From: an uncultured Lachnospiraceae bacterium
GTDB taxonomy: Bacteria > Bacillota > Clostridia > Lachnospirales > Lachnospiraceae
Direction of reading: 5' to 3'
Length of the DNA stretch: 64,000 nucleotides
Assembly: GCA_947632515.1 (NCBI GenBank)
Contig: CANRPO010000004.1
Location: forward strand, 81,829-145,828
Of this stretch, positions 23,475 through 31,384 are shown piece after piece. The translations under genes were made by a program, and so were the position numbers. The stretch's first letter is position 1, and the number at the start of each line of letters is the position of its first letter. The notes beneath the pieces were generated by a model. That model saw only the letters and a program-made list of their open reading frames with translations. It ran no database searches and was not told where the DNA came from.

Positions 23475-24017
23475 ATGGGTAATAAAAACAAACAGTACCC
23501 CAGCATTTCAAGCAGTGCTGGGGAGATAGGCAGACTATTATGTACTAAACTGCTTGATCTCTTGGACTCGATAATCAAGCAAAAAACAGCAGATCGGCAG
23601 ATAATACAGCAGCAGATACAGCAGCAGATTGTTCAAGGCAATTTACATGCTTATACCGAACAGTTAGCAAACGATTTGTGTACAGTTTTTCGCGGAAAGA
23701 GATACCCCCGCCTCTGTACCATAAACTCTGTCTGTGACATACGCTTTCACGGCTTGAAAAAAGCAACTAATGGTTCTTATATTTATATGTTTGAACTGGA
23801 CAAAGACAGCGAGGATATACTTGTATCTGTTGCAGCTTGTCAAATAATGAAAAGAATGGAATACGATATTGCACGCACAAGGTGGAAACTGTATGCTACT
23901 ATTCCATGTGCTTATACACTCTTTCCGTTTATCATGAACGGTATTTCTATCACAGGAATAAAAGACAACTATTCATCAGTGATTATTGCAGTTGCAACAC
24001 CTATCGGGCCGCCATAA
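23475..24017 (+). CDS. Element protein, unknown (180 aa)
   Basis: The N-terminal third is helical and Gln-rich (TADRQIIQQQIQQQIVQGNL). A beta-rich region with FRGKRYPRLCTINSVCDIRF follows, and the C-terminal half is hydrophobic (LYATIPCAYTLFPFIMNGIS, SSVIIAVATPIGPP). Two or more cysteines could bind metal, but no motif is clear. ATG at 23475 follows AAGGAGGT. It lies immediately upstream of rep in the same operon. Function unknown. Confidence 0.7.
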   Translation: MGNKNKQYPSISSSAGEIGRLLCTKLLDLLDSIIKQKTADRQIIQQQIQQQIVQGNLHAYTEQLANDLCTVFRGKRYPRLCTINSVCDIRFHGLKKATNGSYIYMFELDKDSEDILVSVAACQIMKRMEYDIARTRWKLYATIPCAYTLFPFIMNGISITGIKDNYSSVIIAVATPIGPP

Positions 24018-24063
24018 AATTGACACTCCCTTGATACTATGGTCATAAAGGAGGCAAAAGCGC

Positions 24064-25167
24064 ATGGAAAAAGAAAGCCCGAACAAAGCAGACCATAGCT
24101 ATGACAAACAGCAGAAAGCGTTTTTTATCACAATCAATAACCCCGAAAAGTATGGTTATTCGCAAGAAAAAATCCGTGATATTATACACGAAAAATTCCG
24201 TCATATGGTATATTTCTGCATGAGTGCAGAACAAGGCAGTTGCTACCACTATCATATATATATACTTTTATCCGCAAAGAAACGTTGGTCGGCTGTCCAG
24301 AAAGCGTTTCCTCATGCGCACCTTGAAACAAACACCAAGGGAACGCCTTCAGACTGCCGCGCTTATATCCGTAAAGAGGGCGCAAAGTACCGCAACAAGG
24401 CGGAAACCAATTTCCCAGATACATTTCATGAAGAAGGTGATATTCCCCAGTGCTATATCTCGAACAACCGAGCGGAAATGTTGCAGCAAGCTGAACAGCT
24501 TATCGCTGACGGCTATAAGCCAGACCAGATTTTTTCGCTGTCACTGGCATTTAGGCAGTATGAATCAATCATTAGAAAAGCGTATATTGAAAAACGTTTT
24601 AGGGAAACTCCCCCGAAAAGAAATGTAAAAGTTGTCTGGCACTTGGGCGCAAGCGGCTCTGGAAAATCATACAGCTATGTGCAGTTATGTGACGCACACG
24701 GAATAGACAGTGTTTTTTTCGCCGCTGACTATACCAATAACTGTTCTGCCCTGTTTGATAACTACCAAGCAGAGGAAATAGTTTTCATTGACGAAGTCAA
24801 ACCCGACAGCATCAAACTTGGTTTTATGCTTATACTGCTGCAAGGCTACCGTGCCCCTATCCACTCACGCTACAGCAACACATACAGCGTGTGGAACGAG
24901 GTACATATCACCTCTGTATATACACCAAAAGAATTATATGACGAAATGGGAATCCATAATGAAAATGTAGATACATTCGGGCAGCTTGAAAGACGAATTT
25001 CATATTACGCCTATCACTGGCGCGACAAAGAAGGACAATACCACACCCACGAAATAGCTGCCTCCGAATTTGTATCGTATGAAGATTTGAAAACAAAAGC
25101 CGAGAGAATAACAGCCGTTGATGATTTCGTAGCTGTTACGGACGAAACAGAAACGCCTTTTGCATAG
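24064..25167 (+). CDS. rep: CRESS-type replication initiator (HUH endonuclease + SF3 helicase)
   Basis: A 367-residue Rep. HUH domain: motif 1 FFITINNP (about 20-27), motif 2 HYHIYILL (His62, His64) and motif 3 CRAYIRKEG (Tyr101 nucleophile, Lys104). Superfamily 3 helicase: Walker A GASGSGKS (195-202), Walker B IVFIDEV (239-245), motif C region HITSVYTP (281-288), where the usual sensor Asn is not evident. This domain order is that of CRESS-DNA virus Reps and their bacterial plasmid relatives, not of classical bacterial rolling-circle plasmids. Rep nicks the origin (predicted at 21490-21522) and unwinds DNA. ATG follows AAAGGAGG. Confidence 0.93.
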   Translation: MEKESPNKADHSYDKQQKAFFITINNPEKYGYSQEKIRDIIHEKFRHMVYFCMSAEQGSCYHYHIYILLSAKKRWSAVQKAFPHAHLETNTKGTPSDCRAYIRKEGAKYRNKAETNFPDTFHEEGDIPQCYISNNRAEMLQQAEQLIADGYKPDQIFSLSLAFRQYESIIRKAYIEKRFRETPPKRNVKVVWHLGASGSGKSYSYVQLCDAHGIDSVFFAADYTNNCSALFDNYQAEEIVFIDEVKPDSIKLGFMLILLQGYRAPIHSRYSNTYSVWNEVHITSVYTPKELYDEMGIHNENVDTFGQLERRISYYAYHWRDKEGQYHTHEIAASEFVSYEDLKTKAERITAVDDFVAVTDETETPFA

Positions 25168-25192
25168 CTGCCCCCTGTTTCCTTGTCAATGA

Positions 25193-25260
25193 CCGCCTAG
25201 CGTCCAGGCTGTCCGCAAACCACTTGGCGGGCGTACTGTGCCCGCTTATGTGGTTCGGAC
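25193..25260 (+). other. Candidate single-strand origin
   Basis: A small GCCT/AGGC hairpin at about 25195-25209 displays TAGCGT (25198-25203) at its loop side. A long nested hairpin follows (GTCCG, AACCAC, GCGGGC at 25211-25232 pairing with GCCCGC, GTGGTT, CGGAC at 25240-25260). TAGCGT equals the CS-6 consensus of lagging-strand origins of Gram-positive rolling-circle plasmids. The rest of 25168-25388 is AT-rich and gene-free. Confidence 0.45.
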
Positions 25261-25388
25261 TGGTACGGTTATATATATTTGGCCAGACTAAGACAGTAAT
25301 TATTTTCAATAAAATAAATAAATCGGTCAACTGTACAAGCTATAGTAAATATAATTGTAAAAACAAGCTGTTTAGGAAGTGAAAAATT

Positions 25389-25520
25389 ATGAATTGCTAT
25401 TACATCGAACGTGAATTTTTAAACCAATACACCGCTATAAATTTAGTTCAACATATAATACAACAACATCTTGATGAAAATTCTGCCGTAATATATAATA
25501 GTTATGAGGACGACGGTTGA
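25389..25520 (+). CDS. Small acidic protein upstream of recombinase
   Basis: A 43-residue protein, MNCYYIEREFLNQYTAINLV and an acidic end (YNSYEDDG). AGGAAG precedes ATG. It is 12 bases upstream of the serine recombinase gene and probably co-transcribed. Small proteins in this position sometimes are recombination directionality factors; no sequence evidence shows it here. Confidence 0.55.
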   Translation: MNCYYIEREFLNQYTAINLVQHIIQQHLDENSAVIYNSYEDDG

Positions 25521-25532
25521 AGGTGATGATAT

Positions 25533-27143
25533 ATGACAAAGGAATCATTATTCAACGTAGCGGCGTATTTAAGACTATCCAGAGAGGACGGTGATAAGGC
25601 AGAAAGTGACAGCGTAGGCAATCAGAGAAAATTGATTTCTGATTATTTACGAAATAAGAGCGATTTTATTCTATATGATGAATATGTCGATGACGGTTTC
25701 ACTGGGACAAACTTCAATCGCCCCGCATTTCAGAAAATGATTGCTGATATTGAATCGGGACTTGTAAACTGTGTTATTGTCAAAGATTTATCCAGATTTG
25801 GGCGCGATTACATTGACACTGGAAAATATCTTGAACGTTATTTTCCAGACCGCAAAATACGATTCATTTCCATTATGGATAATATCGACAGCATGAAACA
25901 GTCTTACGATATTTTGCTCCCCATTAAAAACATATTCAACGAGCAATATGCCAGAGACATATCAAACAAAGTACATTCGGCTATGCAGACAAAGCAAAAA
26001 GCGGGTGAATTTATCGGTGCGTTTTCTTCTTATGGTTACAAGAAGGCAGAATATAATAAAAACAAGCTGGTAATTGACGATTACGCCGCGGGCATTGTCC
26101 GTAGAATCTTTGAAATGTATATTGCGGGTAATGGGAAAATCCGTATCGCACATATATTGAACAGCGAAAATATACTTTGTCCTTCTGAATACAAGAAAAT
26201 CAATGGCGAAAATTACAGAAATTGCAACCGCTTGGACACCACTTTTTATTGGACATACTCCACAATTCACCACATACTACAGAATGAAATATATCTCGGT
26301 AATATGGTGCAAGGTCGGACTTATCAAAAAATGCGTGGCAAAGCGAGACAGCAAGATCGGGAGGACTGGATAATTGTCGAAGGTACACACGAGGCTATTA
26401 TTGATCTGGAAACATGGAATAAAGCGCAAAACCTATTAAAACGGCGAACCCGCAATCTCGATTTAAATTCCAATGTAAGTATTTTCGCGGGATTTCTAAA
26501 ATGCGGTGACTGTGGCAGAGCATTAGTAAAGAAAGCAAGCGGAAAAAATTCGGGTTCACGCATCAGCTACTATTGCGGTACATATGTCCGCTCTGGAACT
26601 CAATATTGCACTCCCCATACTATCTCCTATTCTGTGTTGGAAAGTGTTATATTAAATGATTTGAGGACGATTATACAAAATGTGGGTGATTTGCATAGTA
26701 TCATCAATCAAGTAAGTGCCAAGAAAATCAAGAGCCAAGACACAACGCACCGCCAAGCCGACAGCTTGACAGAGGAATTAAACAAAGTCCGCCGTTTAAA
26801 GAAGTCAGTATATGAAGATTACAAAAATGAACTTATCTCAAAAGATGAGTATATAGAGTATCGGCAAGACTATCTGAAAAAAGAAGAACTGCTGACCAAA
26901 CAGCTTGACAGTTTAGCCAATCAGAAAAATGCAGATAATACTACAGATATTTTTAGCAGTCCATGGATTAAACGCTTATTAGAGTTAGGAACTGTTGAAA
27001 AACTCGACAGAGATATTGTGGTAGAAATGATTCATGAAATTATAATATTTGAAAACCGCAAAATCAAAATTATCTATAATTTTTCTAATGATTTAGAATC
27101 ATTGTTTGCAACAGTATATTCAGATAAAAAAGTGGTTGGCTGA
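25533..27143 (+). CDS. Large serine recombinase (integrase/excisionase)
   Basis: A 536-residue recombinase. The resolvase catalytic domain (1-150) has AAYLRLSRED (nucleophile Ser16), IVKDLSRFGRDYI and EQYARDISNKV. A recombinase DNA-binding domain follows (170-290), then a zinc ribbon (CGDCGRALVKK, YYCGTY, QYC at about 325-370) with a coiled-coil insertion after it (EELNKVRRLKKSVYEDYKNE). These are the TnpX/phiC31-type enzymes that integrate and excise at att sites without host factors. The gene is the rightmost in the element, 80 bases from attR, as usual for such integrases. GAAGGTG precedes ATG. Confidence 0.95.
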   Translation: MTKESLFNVAAYLRLSREDGDKAESDSVGNQRKLISDYLRNKSDFILYDEYVDDGFTGTNFNRPAFQKMIADIESGLVNCVIVKDLSRFGRDYIDTGKYLERYFPDRKIRFISIMDNIDSMKQSYDILLPIKNIFNEQYARDISNKVHSAMQTKQKAGEFIGAFSSYGYKKAEYNKNKLVIDDYAAGIVRRIFEMYIAGNGKIRIAHILNSENILCPSEYKKINGENYRNCNRLDTTFYWTYSTIHHILQNEIYLGNMVQGRTYQKMRGKARQQDREDWIIVEGTHEAIIDLETWNKAQNLLKRRTRNLDLNSNVSIFAGFLKCGDCGRALVKKASGKNSGSRISYYCGTYVRSGTQYCTPHTISYSVLESVILNDLRTIIQNVGDLHSIINQVSAKKIKSQDTTHRQADSLTEELNKVRRLKKSVYEDYKNELISKDEYIEYRQDYLKKEELLTKQLDSLANQKNADNTTDIFSSPWIKRLLELGTVEKLDRDIVVEMIHEIIIFENRKIKIIYNFSNDLESLFATVYSDKKVVG

Positions 27144-27215
27144 TGTTAATTCGTCAGCCAACAGGCAAACATAATATTCTATATGCACAATCAAAATACC
27201 ATTCCGCAATCTACT

Positions 27216-27226
27216 ATTTTCCCATG
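27216..27226. other. Right attachment site (attR core)
   Basis: ATTTTCCCATG; element sequence CCGCAATCTACT to the left, deacetylase sequence CGGCGTCAAAACTGA to the right. Confidence 0.85.
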
Positions 27227-27644
27227 CGGCGTCAAAACTGAGCGCCACCTTCTTTTCATCCGTCTGCACACAGTAGATCGGCAGTTCTCTCCCGTTTACC
27301 GTATTGCTGACCGTGACGGAGTCCGGCAGCATCCTGCCGACGCCCTGCAAAAGCGCGATCGTCGCCAGCGCGAAAGCCGCCGACTTAGCCACCTGCATCA
27401 GCACGGTCTGCGTAAAATTTTTTCGCCGCAGCCCTTCCTTCGTCTGCCCGTCCGCACGCGCGCTATCGCCGCAATACTGCCCGCAGTTTCGCTGTCTCTG
27501 CCTCTCGGCCGTCCACGCCTCCACCTGTTCGGGTTTCGGCCAGCCCTCAGAGCGCCCCTCCATCGTATCGCGCTGTATTTTTCTCTCCAATTCATGCAGC
27601 GCCAGTTTCATCTTATCGTTCCAACGTTTTCCGTCTGTGCGCAT
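27227..27644 (-). pseudogene. Polysaccharide deacetylase, 5' part of gene split by element
   Basis: Encodes the N-terminal ~140 residues: basic cytoplasmic region, one membrane helix (VAKSAAFALATIALLQGVGR), SVTVSNTVNGRELPIYCVQ and the start of NodB motif 1 (VALSFDAAW). Beyond attR the frame runs into element sequence and ends after about 30 foreign residues. Joined with 19556-20136 it gives a full deacetylase. The start is ATG at 27644 after AGGG; an ATG at 27659 is also possible. It is anchored in the membrane with its catalytic part outside. Confidence 0.88.
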
Positions 27645-27651
27645 AATAATA

Positions 27652-27692
27652 CCCTGCATATTTTTGTTACTTAAAGTATATGCAGGGTTTTC
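27652..27692 (+). terminator. Hairpin next to deacetylase start
   Basis: CCCTGCATA (27652-27660) and TATGCAGGG (27679-27687), then TTTTCTT on the plus strand. It overlaps the deacetylase ribosome binding region, so it may instead regulate its translation. Confidence 0.5.
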
Positions 27693-27710
27693 TTCAATTT
27701 ACGCTTATTT

Positions 27711-28190
27711 TTAACGATCTTTCTTTATGCGTTCCAGTTCCTCCTCTATGGCGTCGACTCTCCGGCCTGTCCGCTCGATACGCTGATCCTCATAGGGGGT
27801 TCTCTTCTCCCTGTGACCGCCGGCAAAGAGGACCCGCGCGAGCAGTCCCGCGCCGCCGAATAGGAGTACCAGGATCACGATCCACTCAAACAACGTGACG
27901 TGCACGAGCTTGATGTTCGTCGTCATGACGATCTCCAGCACAATGAACAGCGCGCCCAAGCCTGTCAGCACCTTCGCCCCGAAACTTCCGCCCGACGCAA
28001 ACAGCCACACGATGCCGGCGATAAAAGGAACCATGATCAGCCCGTTGCCCAACTGCATACCGCCGATCCGGAATCCGTATCCCCAGAATCCCGAATACAC
28101 CATGACTTTCTGTGACAGAATAAACAGGCCTGCTATGAGCATCACCAGTCCTGCCAGAAATTTTAAAAGTTCATTTCCCGACTTTTTCAT
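27711..28190 (-). CDS. Four-helix membrane protein, unknown
   Basis: A 159-residue protein with helices at about 8-28, 50-68, 72-92 and 98-120, then a basic and acidic cytoplasmic tail (RIERTGRRVDAIEEELERIK). It lies upstream of the split deacetylase on the same strand. ATG is preceded by GGAGGGG. No family is recognised with confidence; it resembles generic small Lachnospiraceae membrane proteins. Confidence 0.75.
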   Translation of the reverse strand: MKKSGNELLKFLAGLVMLIAGLFILSQKVMVYSGFWGYGFRIGGMQLGNGLIMVPFIAGIVWLFASGGSFGAKVLTGLGALFIVLEIVMTTNIKLVHVTLFEWIVILVLLFGGAGLLARVLFAGGHREKRTPYEDQRIERTGRRVDAIEEELERIKKDR

Positions 28191-28507
28191 TGTCCCCTCC
28201 CGTCTGCTGCCCTACGCAAAAGTATACCTTATTTTCACTTTTCTGTAAATCCCGCACCCTCATGTGTTTAAGCAGTGTCTAAAATGTCATGAGCGACCGA
28301 AAAAATGTCATAAAAATACGCAATTTTTTTCTATTTCCTCTTTACAAACGGCCATAAATTCCGAAATAATATATGTAAGAATATCTATGTCTATATAGCG
28401 CCATATGCCATGCACCAAAACAGGCAGGATGCCTCTGTAAGACATATTGACACGATACACGAGACACGGAAGTCGCAATTTATTTTAAGAACATGGAGGG
28501 AAAAACA
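28191..28507. other. Gene-free 317-bp divergent region
   Basis: Upstream region shared by the membrane protein (left) and the FliD-like gene (right). It is AT-rich and contains two AATGTCAT direct repeats near 28285-28315 and a TTGACA at 28448 without a clear -10 partner. No gene or RNA was recognised. Confidence 0.6.
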
Positions 28508-29740
28508 ATGGGTATTGGATTAAACGGTTTAAATTCAGGCGTACAGGATATGTACTCTTCTCTGCTCGGCGGAATGAACGGCAGTTCATCGTCCTCTTCC
28601 ACGCTGCTCACGGATTACGCGTCCATCAAGAACGGGAGCTACGGCAAGATGATGAAGGCCTATTACGCCAAAGTGGGCGAGGAGGAAGAGGGTTCTTCTT
28701 CCAAATCTGATTCCAAGACAAAGGAGACCGACGGCGCGGCGGCGAGCGCGGCGAGGAAATTGTACGAGACGGCGTCCGGCATGAATTCCCTTGATTACAG
28801 CGAGGAGAATCTGGACGGTCTGTACGACAGCGTTTCCGCTTTCATCAAGGACTACAACACGATGATCAAGAACGCGTCCGGCAGCAAGCTGGAGGATGTC
28901 CGGAAACAGGCGGACGCCATCAACGATATGACCTACTCCAATTACAAGCTGCTCGCCAAGATCGGTATCACGATGAACTCCGACCGCACGCTGTCCATCG
29001 ACGAGGACACTTTCAAGAAGGTAAACAGCAAGACAGGCGCAACCAACATCCCCACCATGAAGACGCTGTTCCAGGGGTACGGCTCTTACGCCGACAAGAT
29101 CACGGATAAGATGAGCAAGCTGTACCGCACGGCGGGCGAGGGAGAATCCGTCACCTCCGCCAAGGCGAGATACGCTGGCAGCGCCGGCAGCTACACCCCC
29201 GCCGATAAAACGGACAGCGCCGACGAGACGAAACCTGCGCCGGGTTCTTCCAAGACAGCGAAGGATTCCGCCTCCGCCGCGGCGGCAAGCGCTCTGTACA
29301 AATCCATCGAGAGAATGAGTTCCATGCAGATCGACGACGACAACAAGGACAGCATTTTCGACGCGTTCAACACCTTCGTCAAGGACTATAACGACCTGAT
29401 CAAAAACGCGCTGGAGAGCGTAAACTCCAATGTCATCCATCAGGCGGACTACTTAAAGAATCTCGTGAACAGCAATAAGAGCGCTCTCGAGAGAATGGGC
29501 GTCACGATCGGCGGCGACAACACCTTGTCCATCGACGAGGAGAAGTTCAAAAACTCCGACATGAGCAGCGTAAAGAATCTATTCTCCGGCGTGTACTCGT
29601 TCGGCGAGAAGATGACCGACAGAGTGAACCAGATCTATAAGTACGCCACGCAGGGCGAATCCCTGAACGGCCAGACCTACACCAGCCAGGGAGCCTACAA
29701 CGCGAGCGGCGCAGGCTCTACGATCGACACGACGATGTAG
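28508..29740 (+). CDS. FliD-like protein with duplicated domain
   Basis: A 410-residue protein with two copies of one module (about 75-210 and 255-385). Each has a VSAFIKDYN / FNTFVKDYNDLI helix, a KIGITMNSDRTLSIDEDTFK / RMGVTIGGDNTLSIDEEKFK block, and a tail ending in KLYRTAGEGES / QIYKYATQGES. The modules resemble the C-terminal part of FliD (hook-associated protein 2). A Ser-rich start and Gly/Ser-rich linker surround them. No signal peptide and no flagellar genes are near, so export by a flagellar or other system is uncertain. ATG at 28508 follows GGAGGG. Confidence 0.7.
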   Translation: MGIGLNGLNSGVQDMYSSLLGGMNGSSSSSSTLLTDYASIKNGSYGKMMKAYYAKVGEEEEGSSSKSDSKTKETDGAAASAARKLYETASGMNSLDYSEENLDGLYDSVSAFIKDYNTMIKNASGSKLEDVRKQADAINDMTYSNYKLLAKIGITMNSDRTLSIDEDTFKKVNSKTGATNIPTMKTLFQGYGSYADKITDKMSKLYRTAGEGESVTSAKARYAGSAGSYTPADKTDSADETKPAPGSSKTAKDSASAAAASALYKSIERMSSMQIDDDNKDSIFDAFNTFVKDYNDLIKNALESVNSNVIHQADYLKNLVNSNKSALERMGVTIGGDNTLSIDEEKFKNSDMSSVKNLFSGVYSFGEKMTDRVNQIYKYATQGESLNGQTYTSQGAYNASGAGSTIDTTM

Positions 29741-29784
29741 GCACGGCGGCGCAGACCAATACAGAGGCAGCGACACAGAAACAG

Positions 29785-29810
29785 AAAAGCACCGGGATCC
29801 CGGTGCTTTT
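29785..29810. terminator. Bidirectional terminator
   Basis: AAAAGCACCGG and CCGGTGCTTTT around GATC, T-runs on both sides; serves the FliD-like gene and the convergent isomerase gene. Confidence 0.9.
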
Positions 29811-29842
29811 CTTATCTCTCTTATCTCTCGTTCAAACCGCCG

Positions 29843-31327
29843 TTACGCGAAGGGATTCTCCGTCGGATACGGTATGTTCTTAGGCTGATTGTAGCCGATC
29901 TCGCTCACATCCACGCCGATATACTTGAATACCTCATAGAGTGCCTTGCCGTGATGCCCGAACGCAACCGCCCCGTGGTGCGGATAGTTCTTCTCGATCA
30001 GCACATGGCGGTAGAATCTTCCCATCTCGTGGATCGCGAATACGCCGATACCGCCGAAGGACTTGGTCGCCACGGGCAGAACCTCGCCCTCCGCCACATA
30101 GGCGCGCAGAATATTGTCGGCCGTGCTCTGCAGGCGGTAGAAGGTGATGTCTCCGGGAACAATATCCCCTTCCAGCGTACCCTGGGTCACTTCCTCGGGC
30201 AGCGTTCTCGCCATGATCATCTGGTACTCCATGCTGCACTTGGACAGTTTCTTGGAGCAGGTATTGCCGCAGTGGAATCCCATAAAGGTATCTGTAAACT
30301 TATAGTCGAATTTGCCCTCGATGGACTCCTTGTACATATCCTTAGGCACGGAATTGTTGATGTCGAGCAAGGTCACGATGTCGTCGCTGACCGCCTCGCC
30401 GATAAACTCGCTCAGGCAGCCGTAAATATCCACTTCGCAGGATACGGGGATGCCTCTGCCCGTCAGACGGCTGTTGACGTAACAGGGCACAAAGCCGAAC
30501 TGGGTCTGGAACGCGGGCCAGCACTTGCCTGCGATCGCCACATACTCGCGGTAGCCTTTATGCTCCTCGATCCAATCCAGAAGTGTCAGTTCGTACTGCG
30601 CCAGTTTCGGCAGGATCGTCGGCTTATTGTTGCCTGCGCCGAGCTCCGCTTCCATATCCTTGACCACGTCGGGAATCCGGGGATCGTCCGCATGCTTGTT
30701 GAACGCCTCGAACAGATCCAACTCGGAGTTCTCCTCGATCTCCACGCCCAGATTGTAGAGCTGTTTGATCGGCGCGTTGCAGGCTAAGAAGTTGAGCGGA
30801 CGAGGGCCGAAGGAGATGATCTTCAGACCGGACAGCGCCGCAACCGCACGCGCAATCGGAATAAACTCATGAATCATATCCGCACAGTCTTCCGCGTCTC
30901 CCACCGGATATTCCGGGATATACGCCTTGACATTGCGCAGTTTCAGGTTGTAGCTTGCATTCAGCATACCGCAGTATGCGTCGCCGCGTCCCTGGATCAG
31001 ATCGCCTTGGGACTCCTCCGCCGCGGCAACGAACATCTTCGGGCCTTCAAAATGCTTGGCGAGCAGTGTCTCGGAAATCTCCGGGCCGAAGTTGCCCAGA
31101 TATACGCACAGTGCATTACAGCCGTTATCTTTAATATCCTTGAGCGCATTCACCATATCGATCTCGCTCTCGATAATGCAGACCGGACACTCATAAATGT
31201 CCGCGGCGTCATACTTTGCCTTATACGCCTCCACCAGGGCTTTTCTTCTGTTGACCGCAAGAGACGCCGGGAAACAGTCGCGGCTCACGGCAACGATGCC
31301 GATTTTTACTTTGGGTAAATTGTTCAT
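29843..31327 (-). CDS. L-fucose/L-arabinose isomerase-family protein
   Basis: A 494-residue sugar isomerase of the fucose/arabinose isomerase superfamily. Typical segments: VKIGIVAVSRDCFP at the N-terminus, FGPEISETLLAK, ECPVCIIESEID, WPAFQTQFGFVPC, EVDIYGCLSEFIG and HHGAVAFGH with the metal-binding His. It would interconvert an aldose and a ketose with Mn2+. With the xylulokinase two genes upstream, an aldopentose or deoxysugar route is likely, but the exact sugar cannot be read from sequence. ATG follows AAGGAGG. It ends the operon at the terminator at 29785. Confidence 0.85.
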   Translation of the reverse strand: MNNLPKVKIGIVAVSRDCFPASLAVNRRKALVEAYKAKYDAADIYECPVCIIESEIDMVNALKDIKDNGCNALCVYLGNFGPEISETLLAKHFEGPKMFVAAAEESQGDLIQGRGDAYCGMLNASYNLKLRNVKAYIPEYPVGDAEDCADMIHEFIPIARAVAALSGLKIISFGPRPLNFLACNAPIKQLYNLGVEIEENSELDLFEAFNKHADDPRIPDVVKDMEAELGAGNNKPTILPKLAQYELTLLDWIEEHKGYREYVAIAGKCWPAFQTQFGFVPCYVNSRLTGRGIPVSCEVDIYGCLSEFIGEAVSDDIVTLLDINNSVPKDMYKESIEGKFDYKFTDTFMGFHCGNTCSKKLSKCSMEYQMIMARTLPEEVTQGTLEGDIVPGDITFYRLQSTADNILRAYVAEGEVLPVATKSFGGIGVFAIHEMGRFYRHVLIEKNYPHHGAVAFGHHGKALYEVFKYIGVDVSEIGYNQPKNIPYPTENPFA

Positions 31328-31360
31328 AGTACTTACATCCTCCTTAATTGATAATATATA

Positions 31361-31374
31361 ACCGGCGCGCCGGT
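31361..31374. repeat. Palindrome ACCGGCGCGCCGGT
   Basis: Perfect 14-bp GC-rich palindrome inside an AT-rich gap between the isomerase and DUF4867 genes. It may be an operator or an mRNA processing hairpin. Confidence 0.6.
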
Positions 31375-31384
31375 ATTATTTCCT

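Larger units (their letters stand above)
20131..27226 (+). mobile_element. Integrated CRESS-Rep element with serine recombinase (7.1 kb)
   Basis: Bounded by CCCATG in an 11-base near-repeat (20126-20136, 27216-27226). It is AT-rich relative to the host and carries eight rightward genes plus one leftward type I toxin. Key parts are a HUH/SF3 Rep of CRESS type, an origin hairpin with TACTATTAC, a possible second-strand origin and a large serine recombinase at the right end. Joining the outer flanks rebuilds an open deacetylase frame. Joining the inner ends gives a site with dyad CCGC..CTACTA..TAGTAG..GCGG. It has no conjugation or relaxase genes apart from Rep and no recognisable capsid genes, so an integrative plasmid is the simplest reading; a virus is not excluded. 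Confidence 0.9.

Noticed and set aside
24064..25167. Rep as a conjugative relaxase or transposase
   Set aside because: The SF3 helicase domain and motif spacing fit a replication initiator; no coupling protein or terminal inverted repeats were found.
28586..29440. Long minus-strand frame opposite the FliD-like gene
   Set aside because: Composition is that of an antisense shadow of a GC-rich gene, with no ribosome binding site or recognisable motif.
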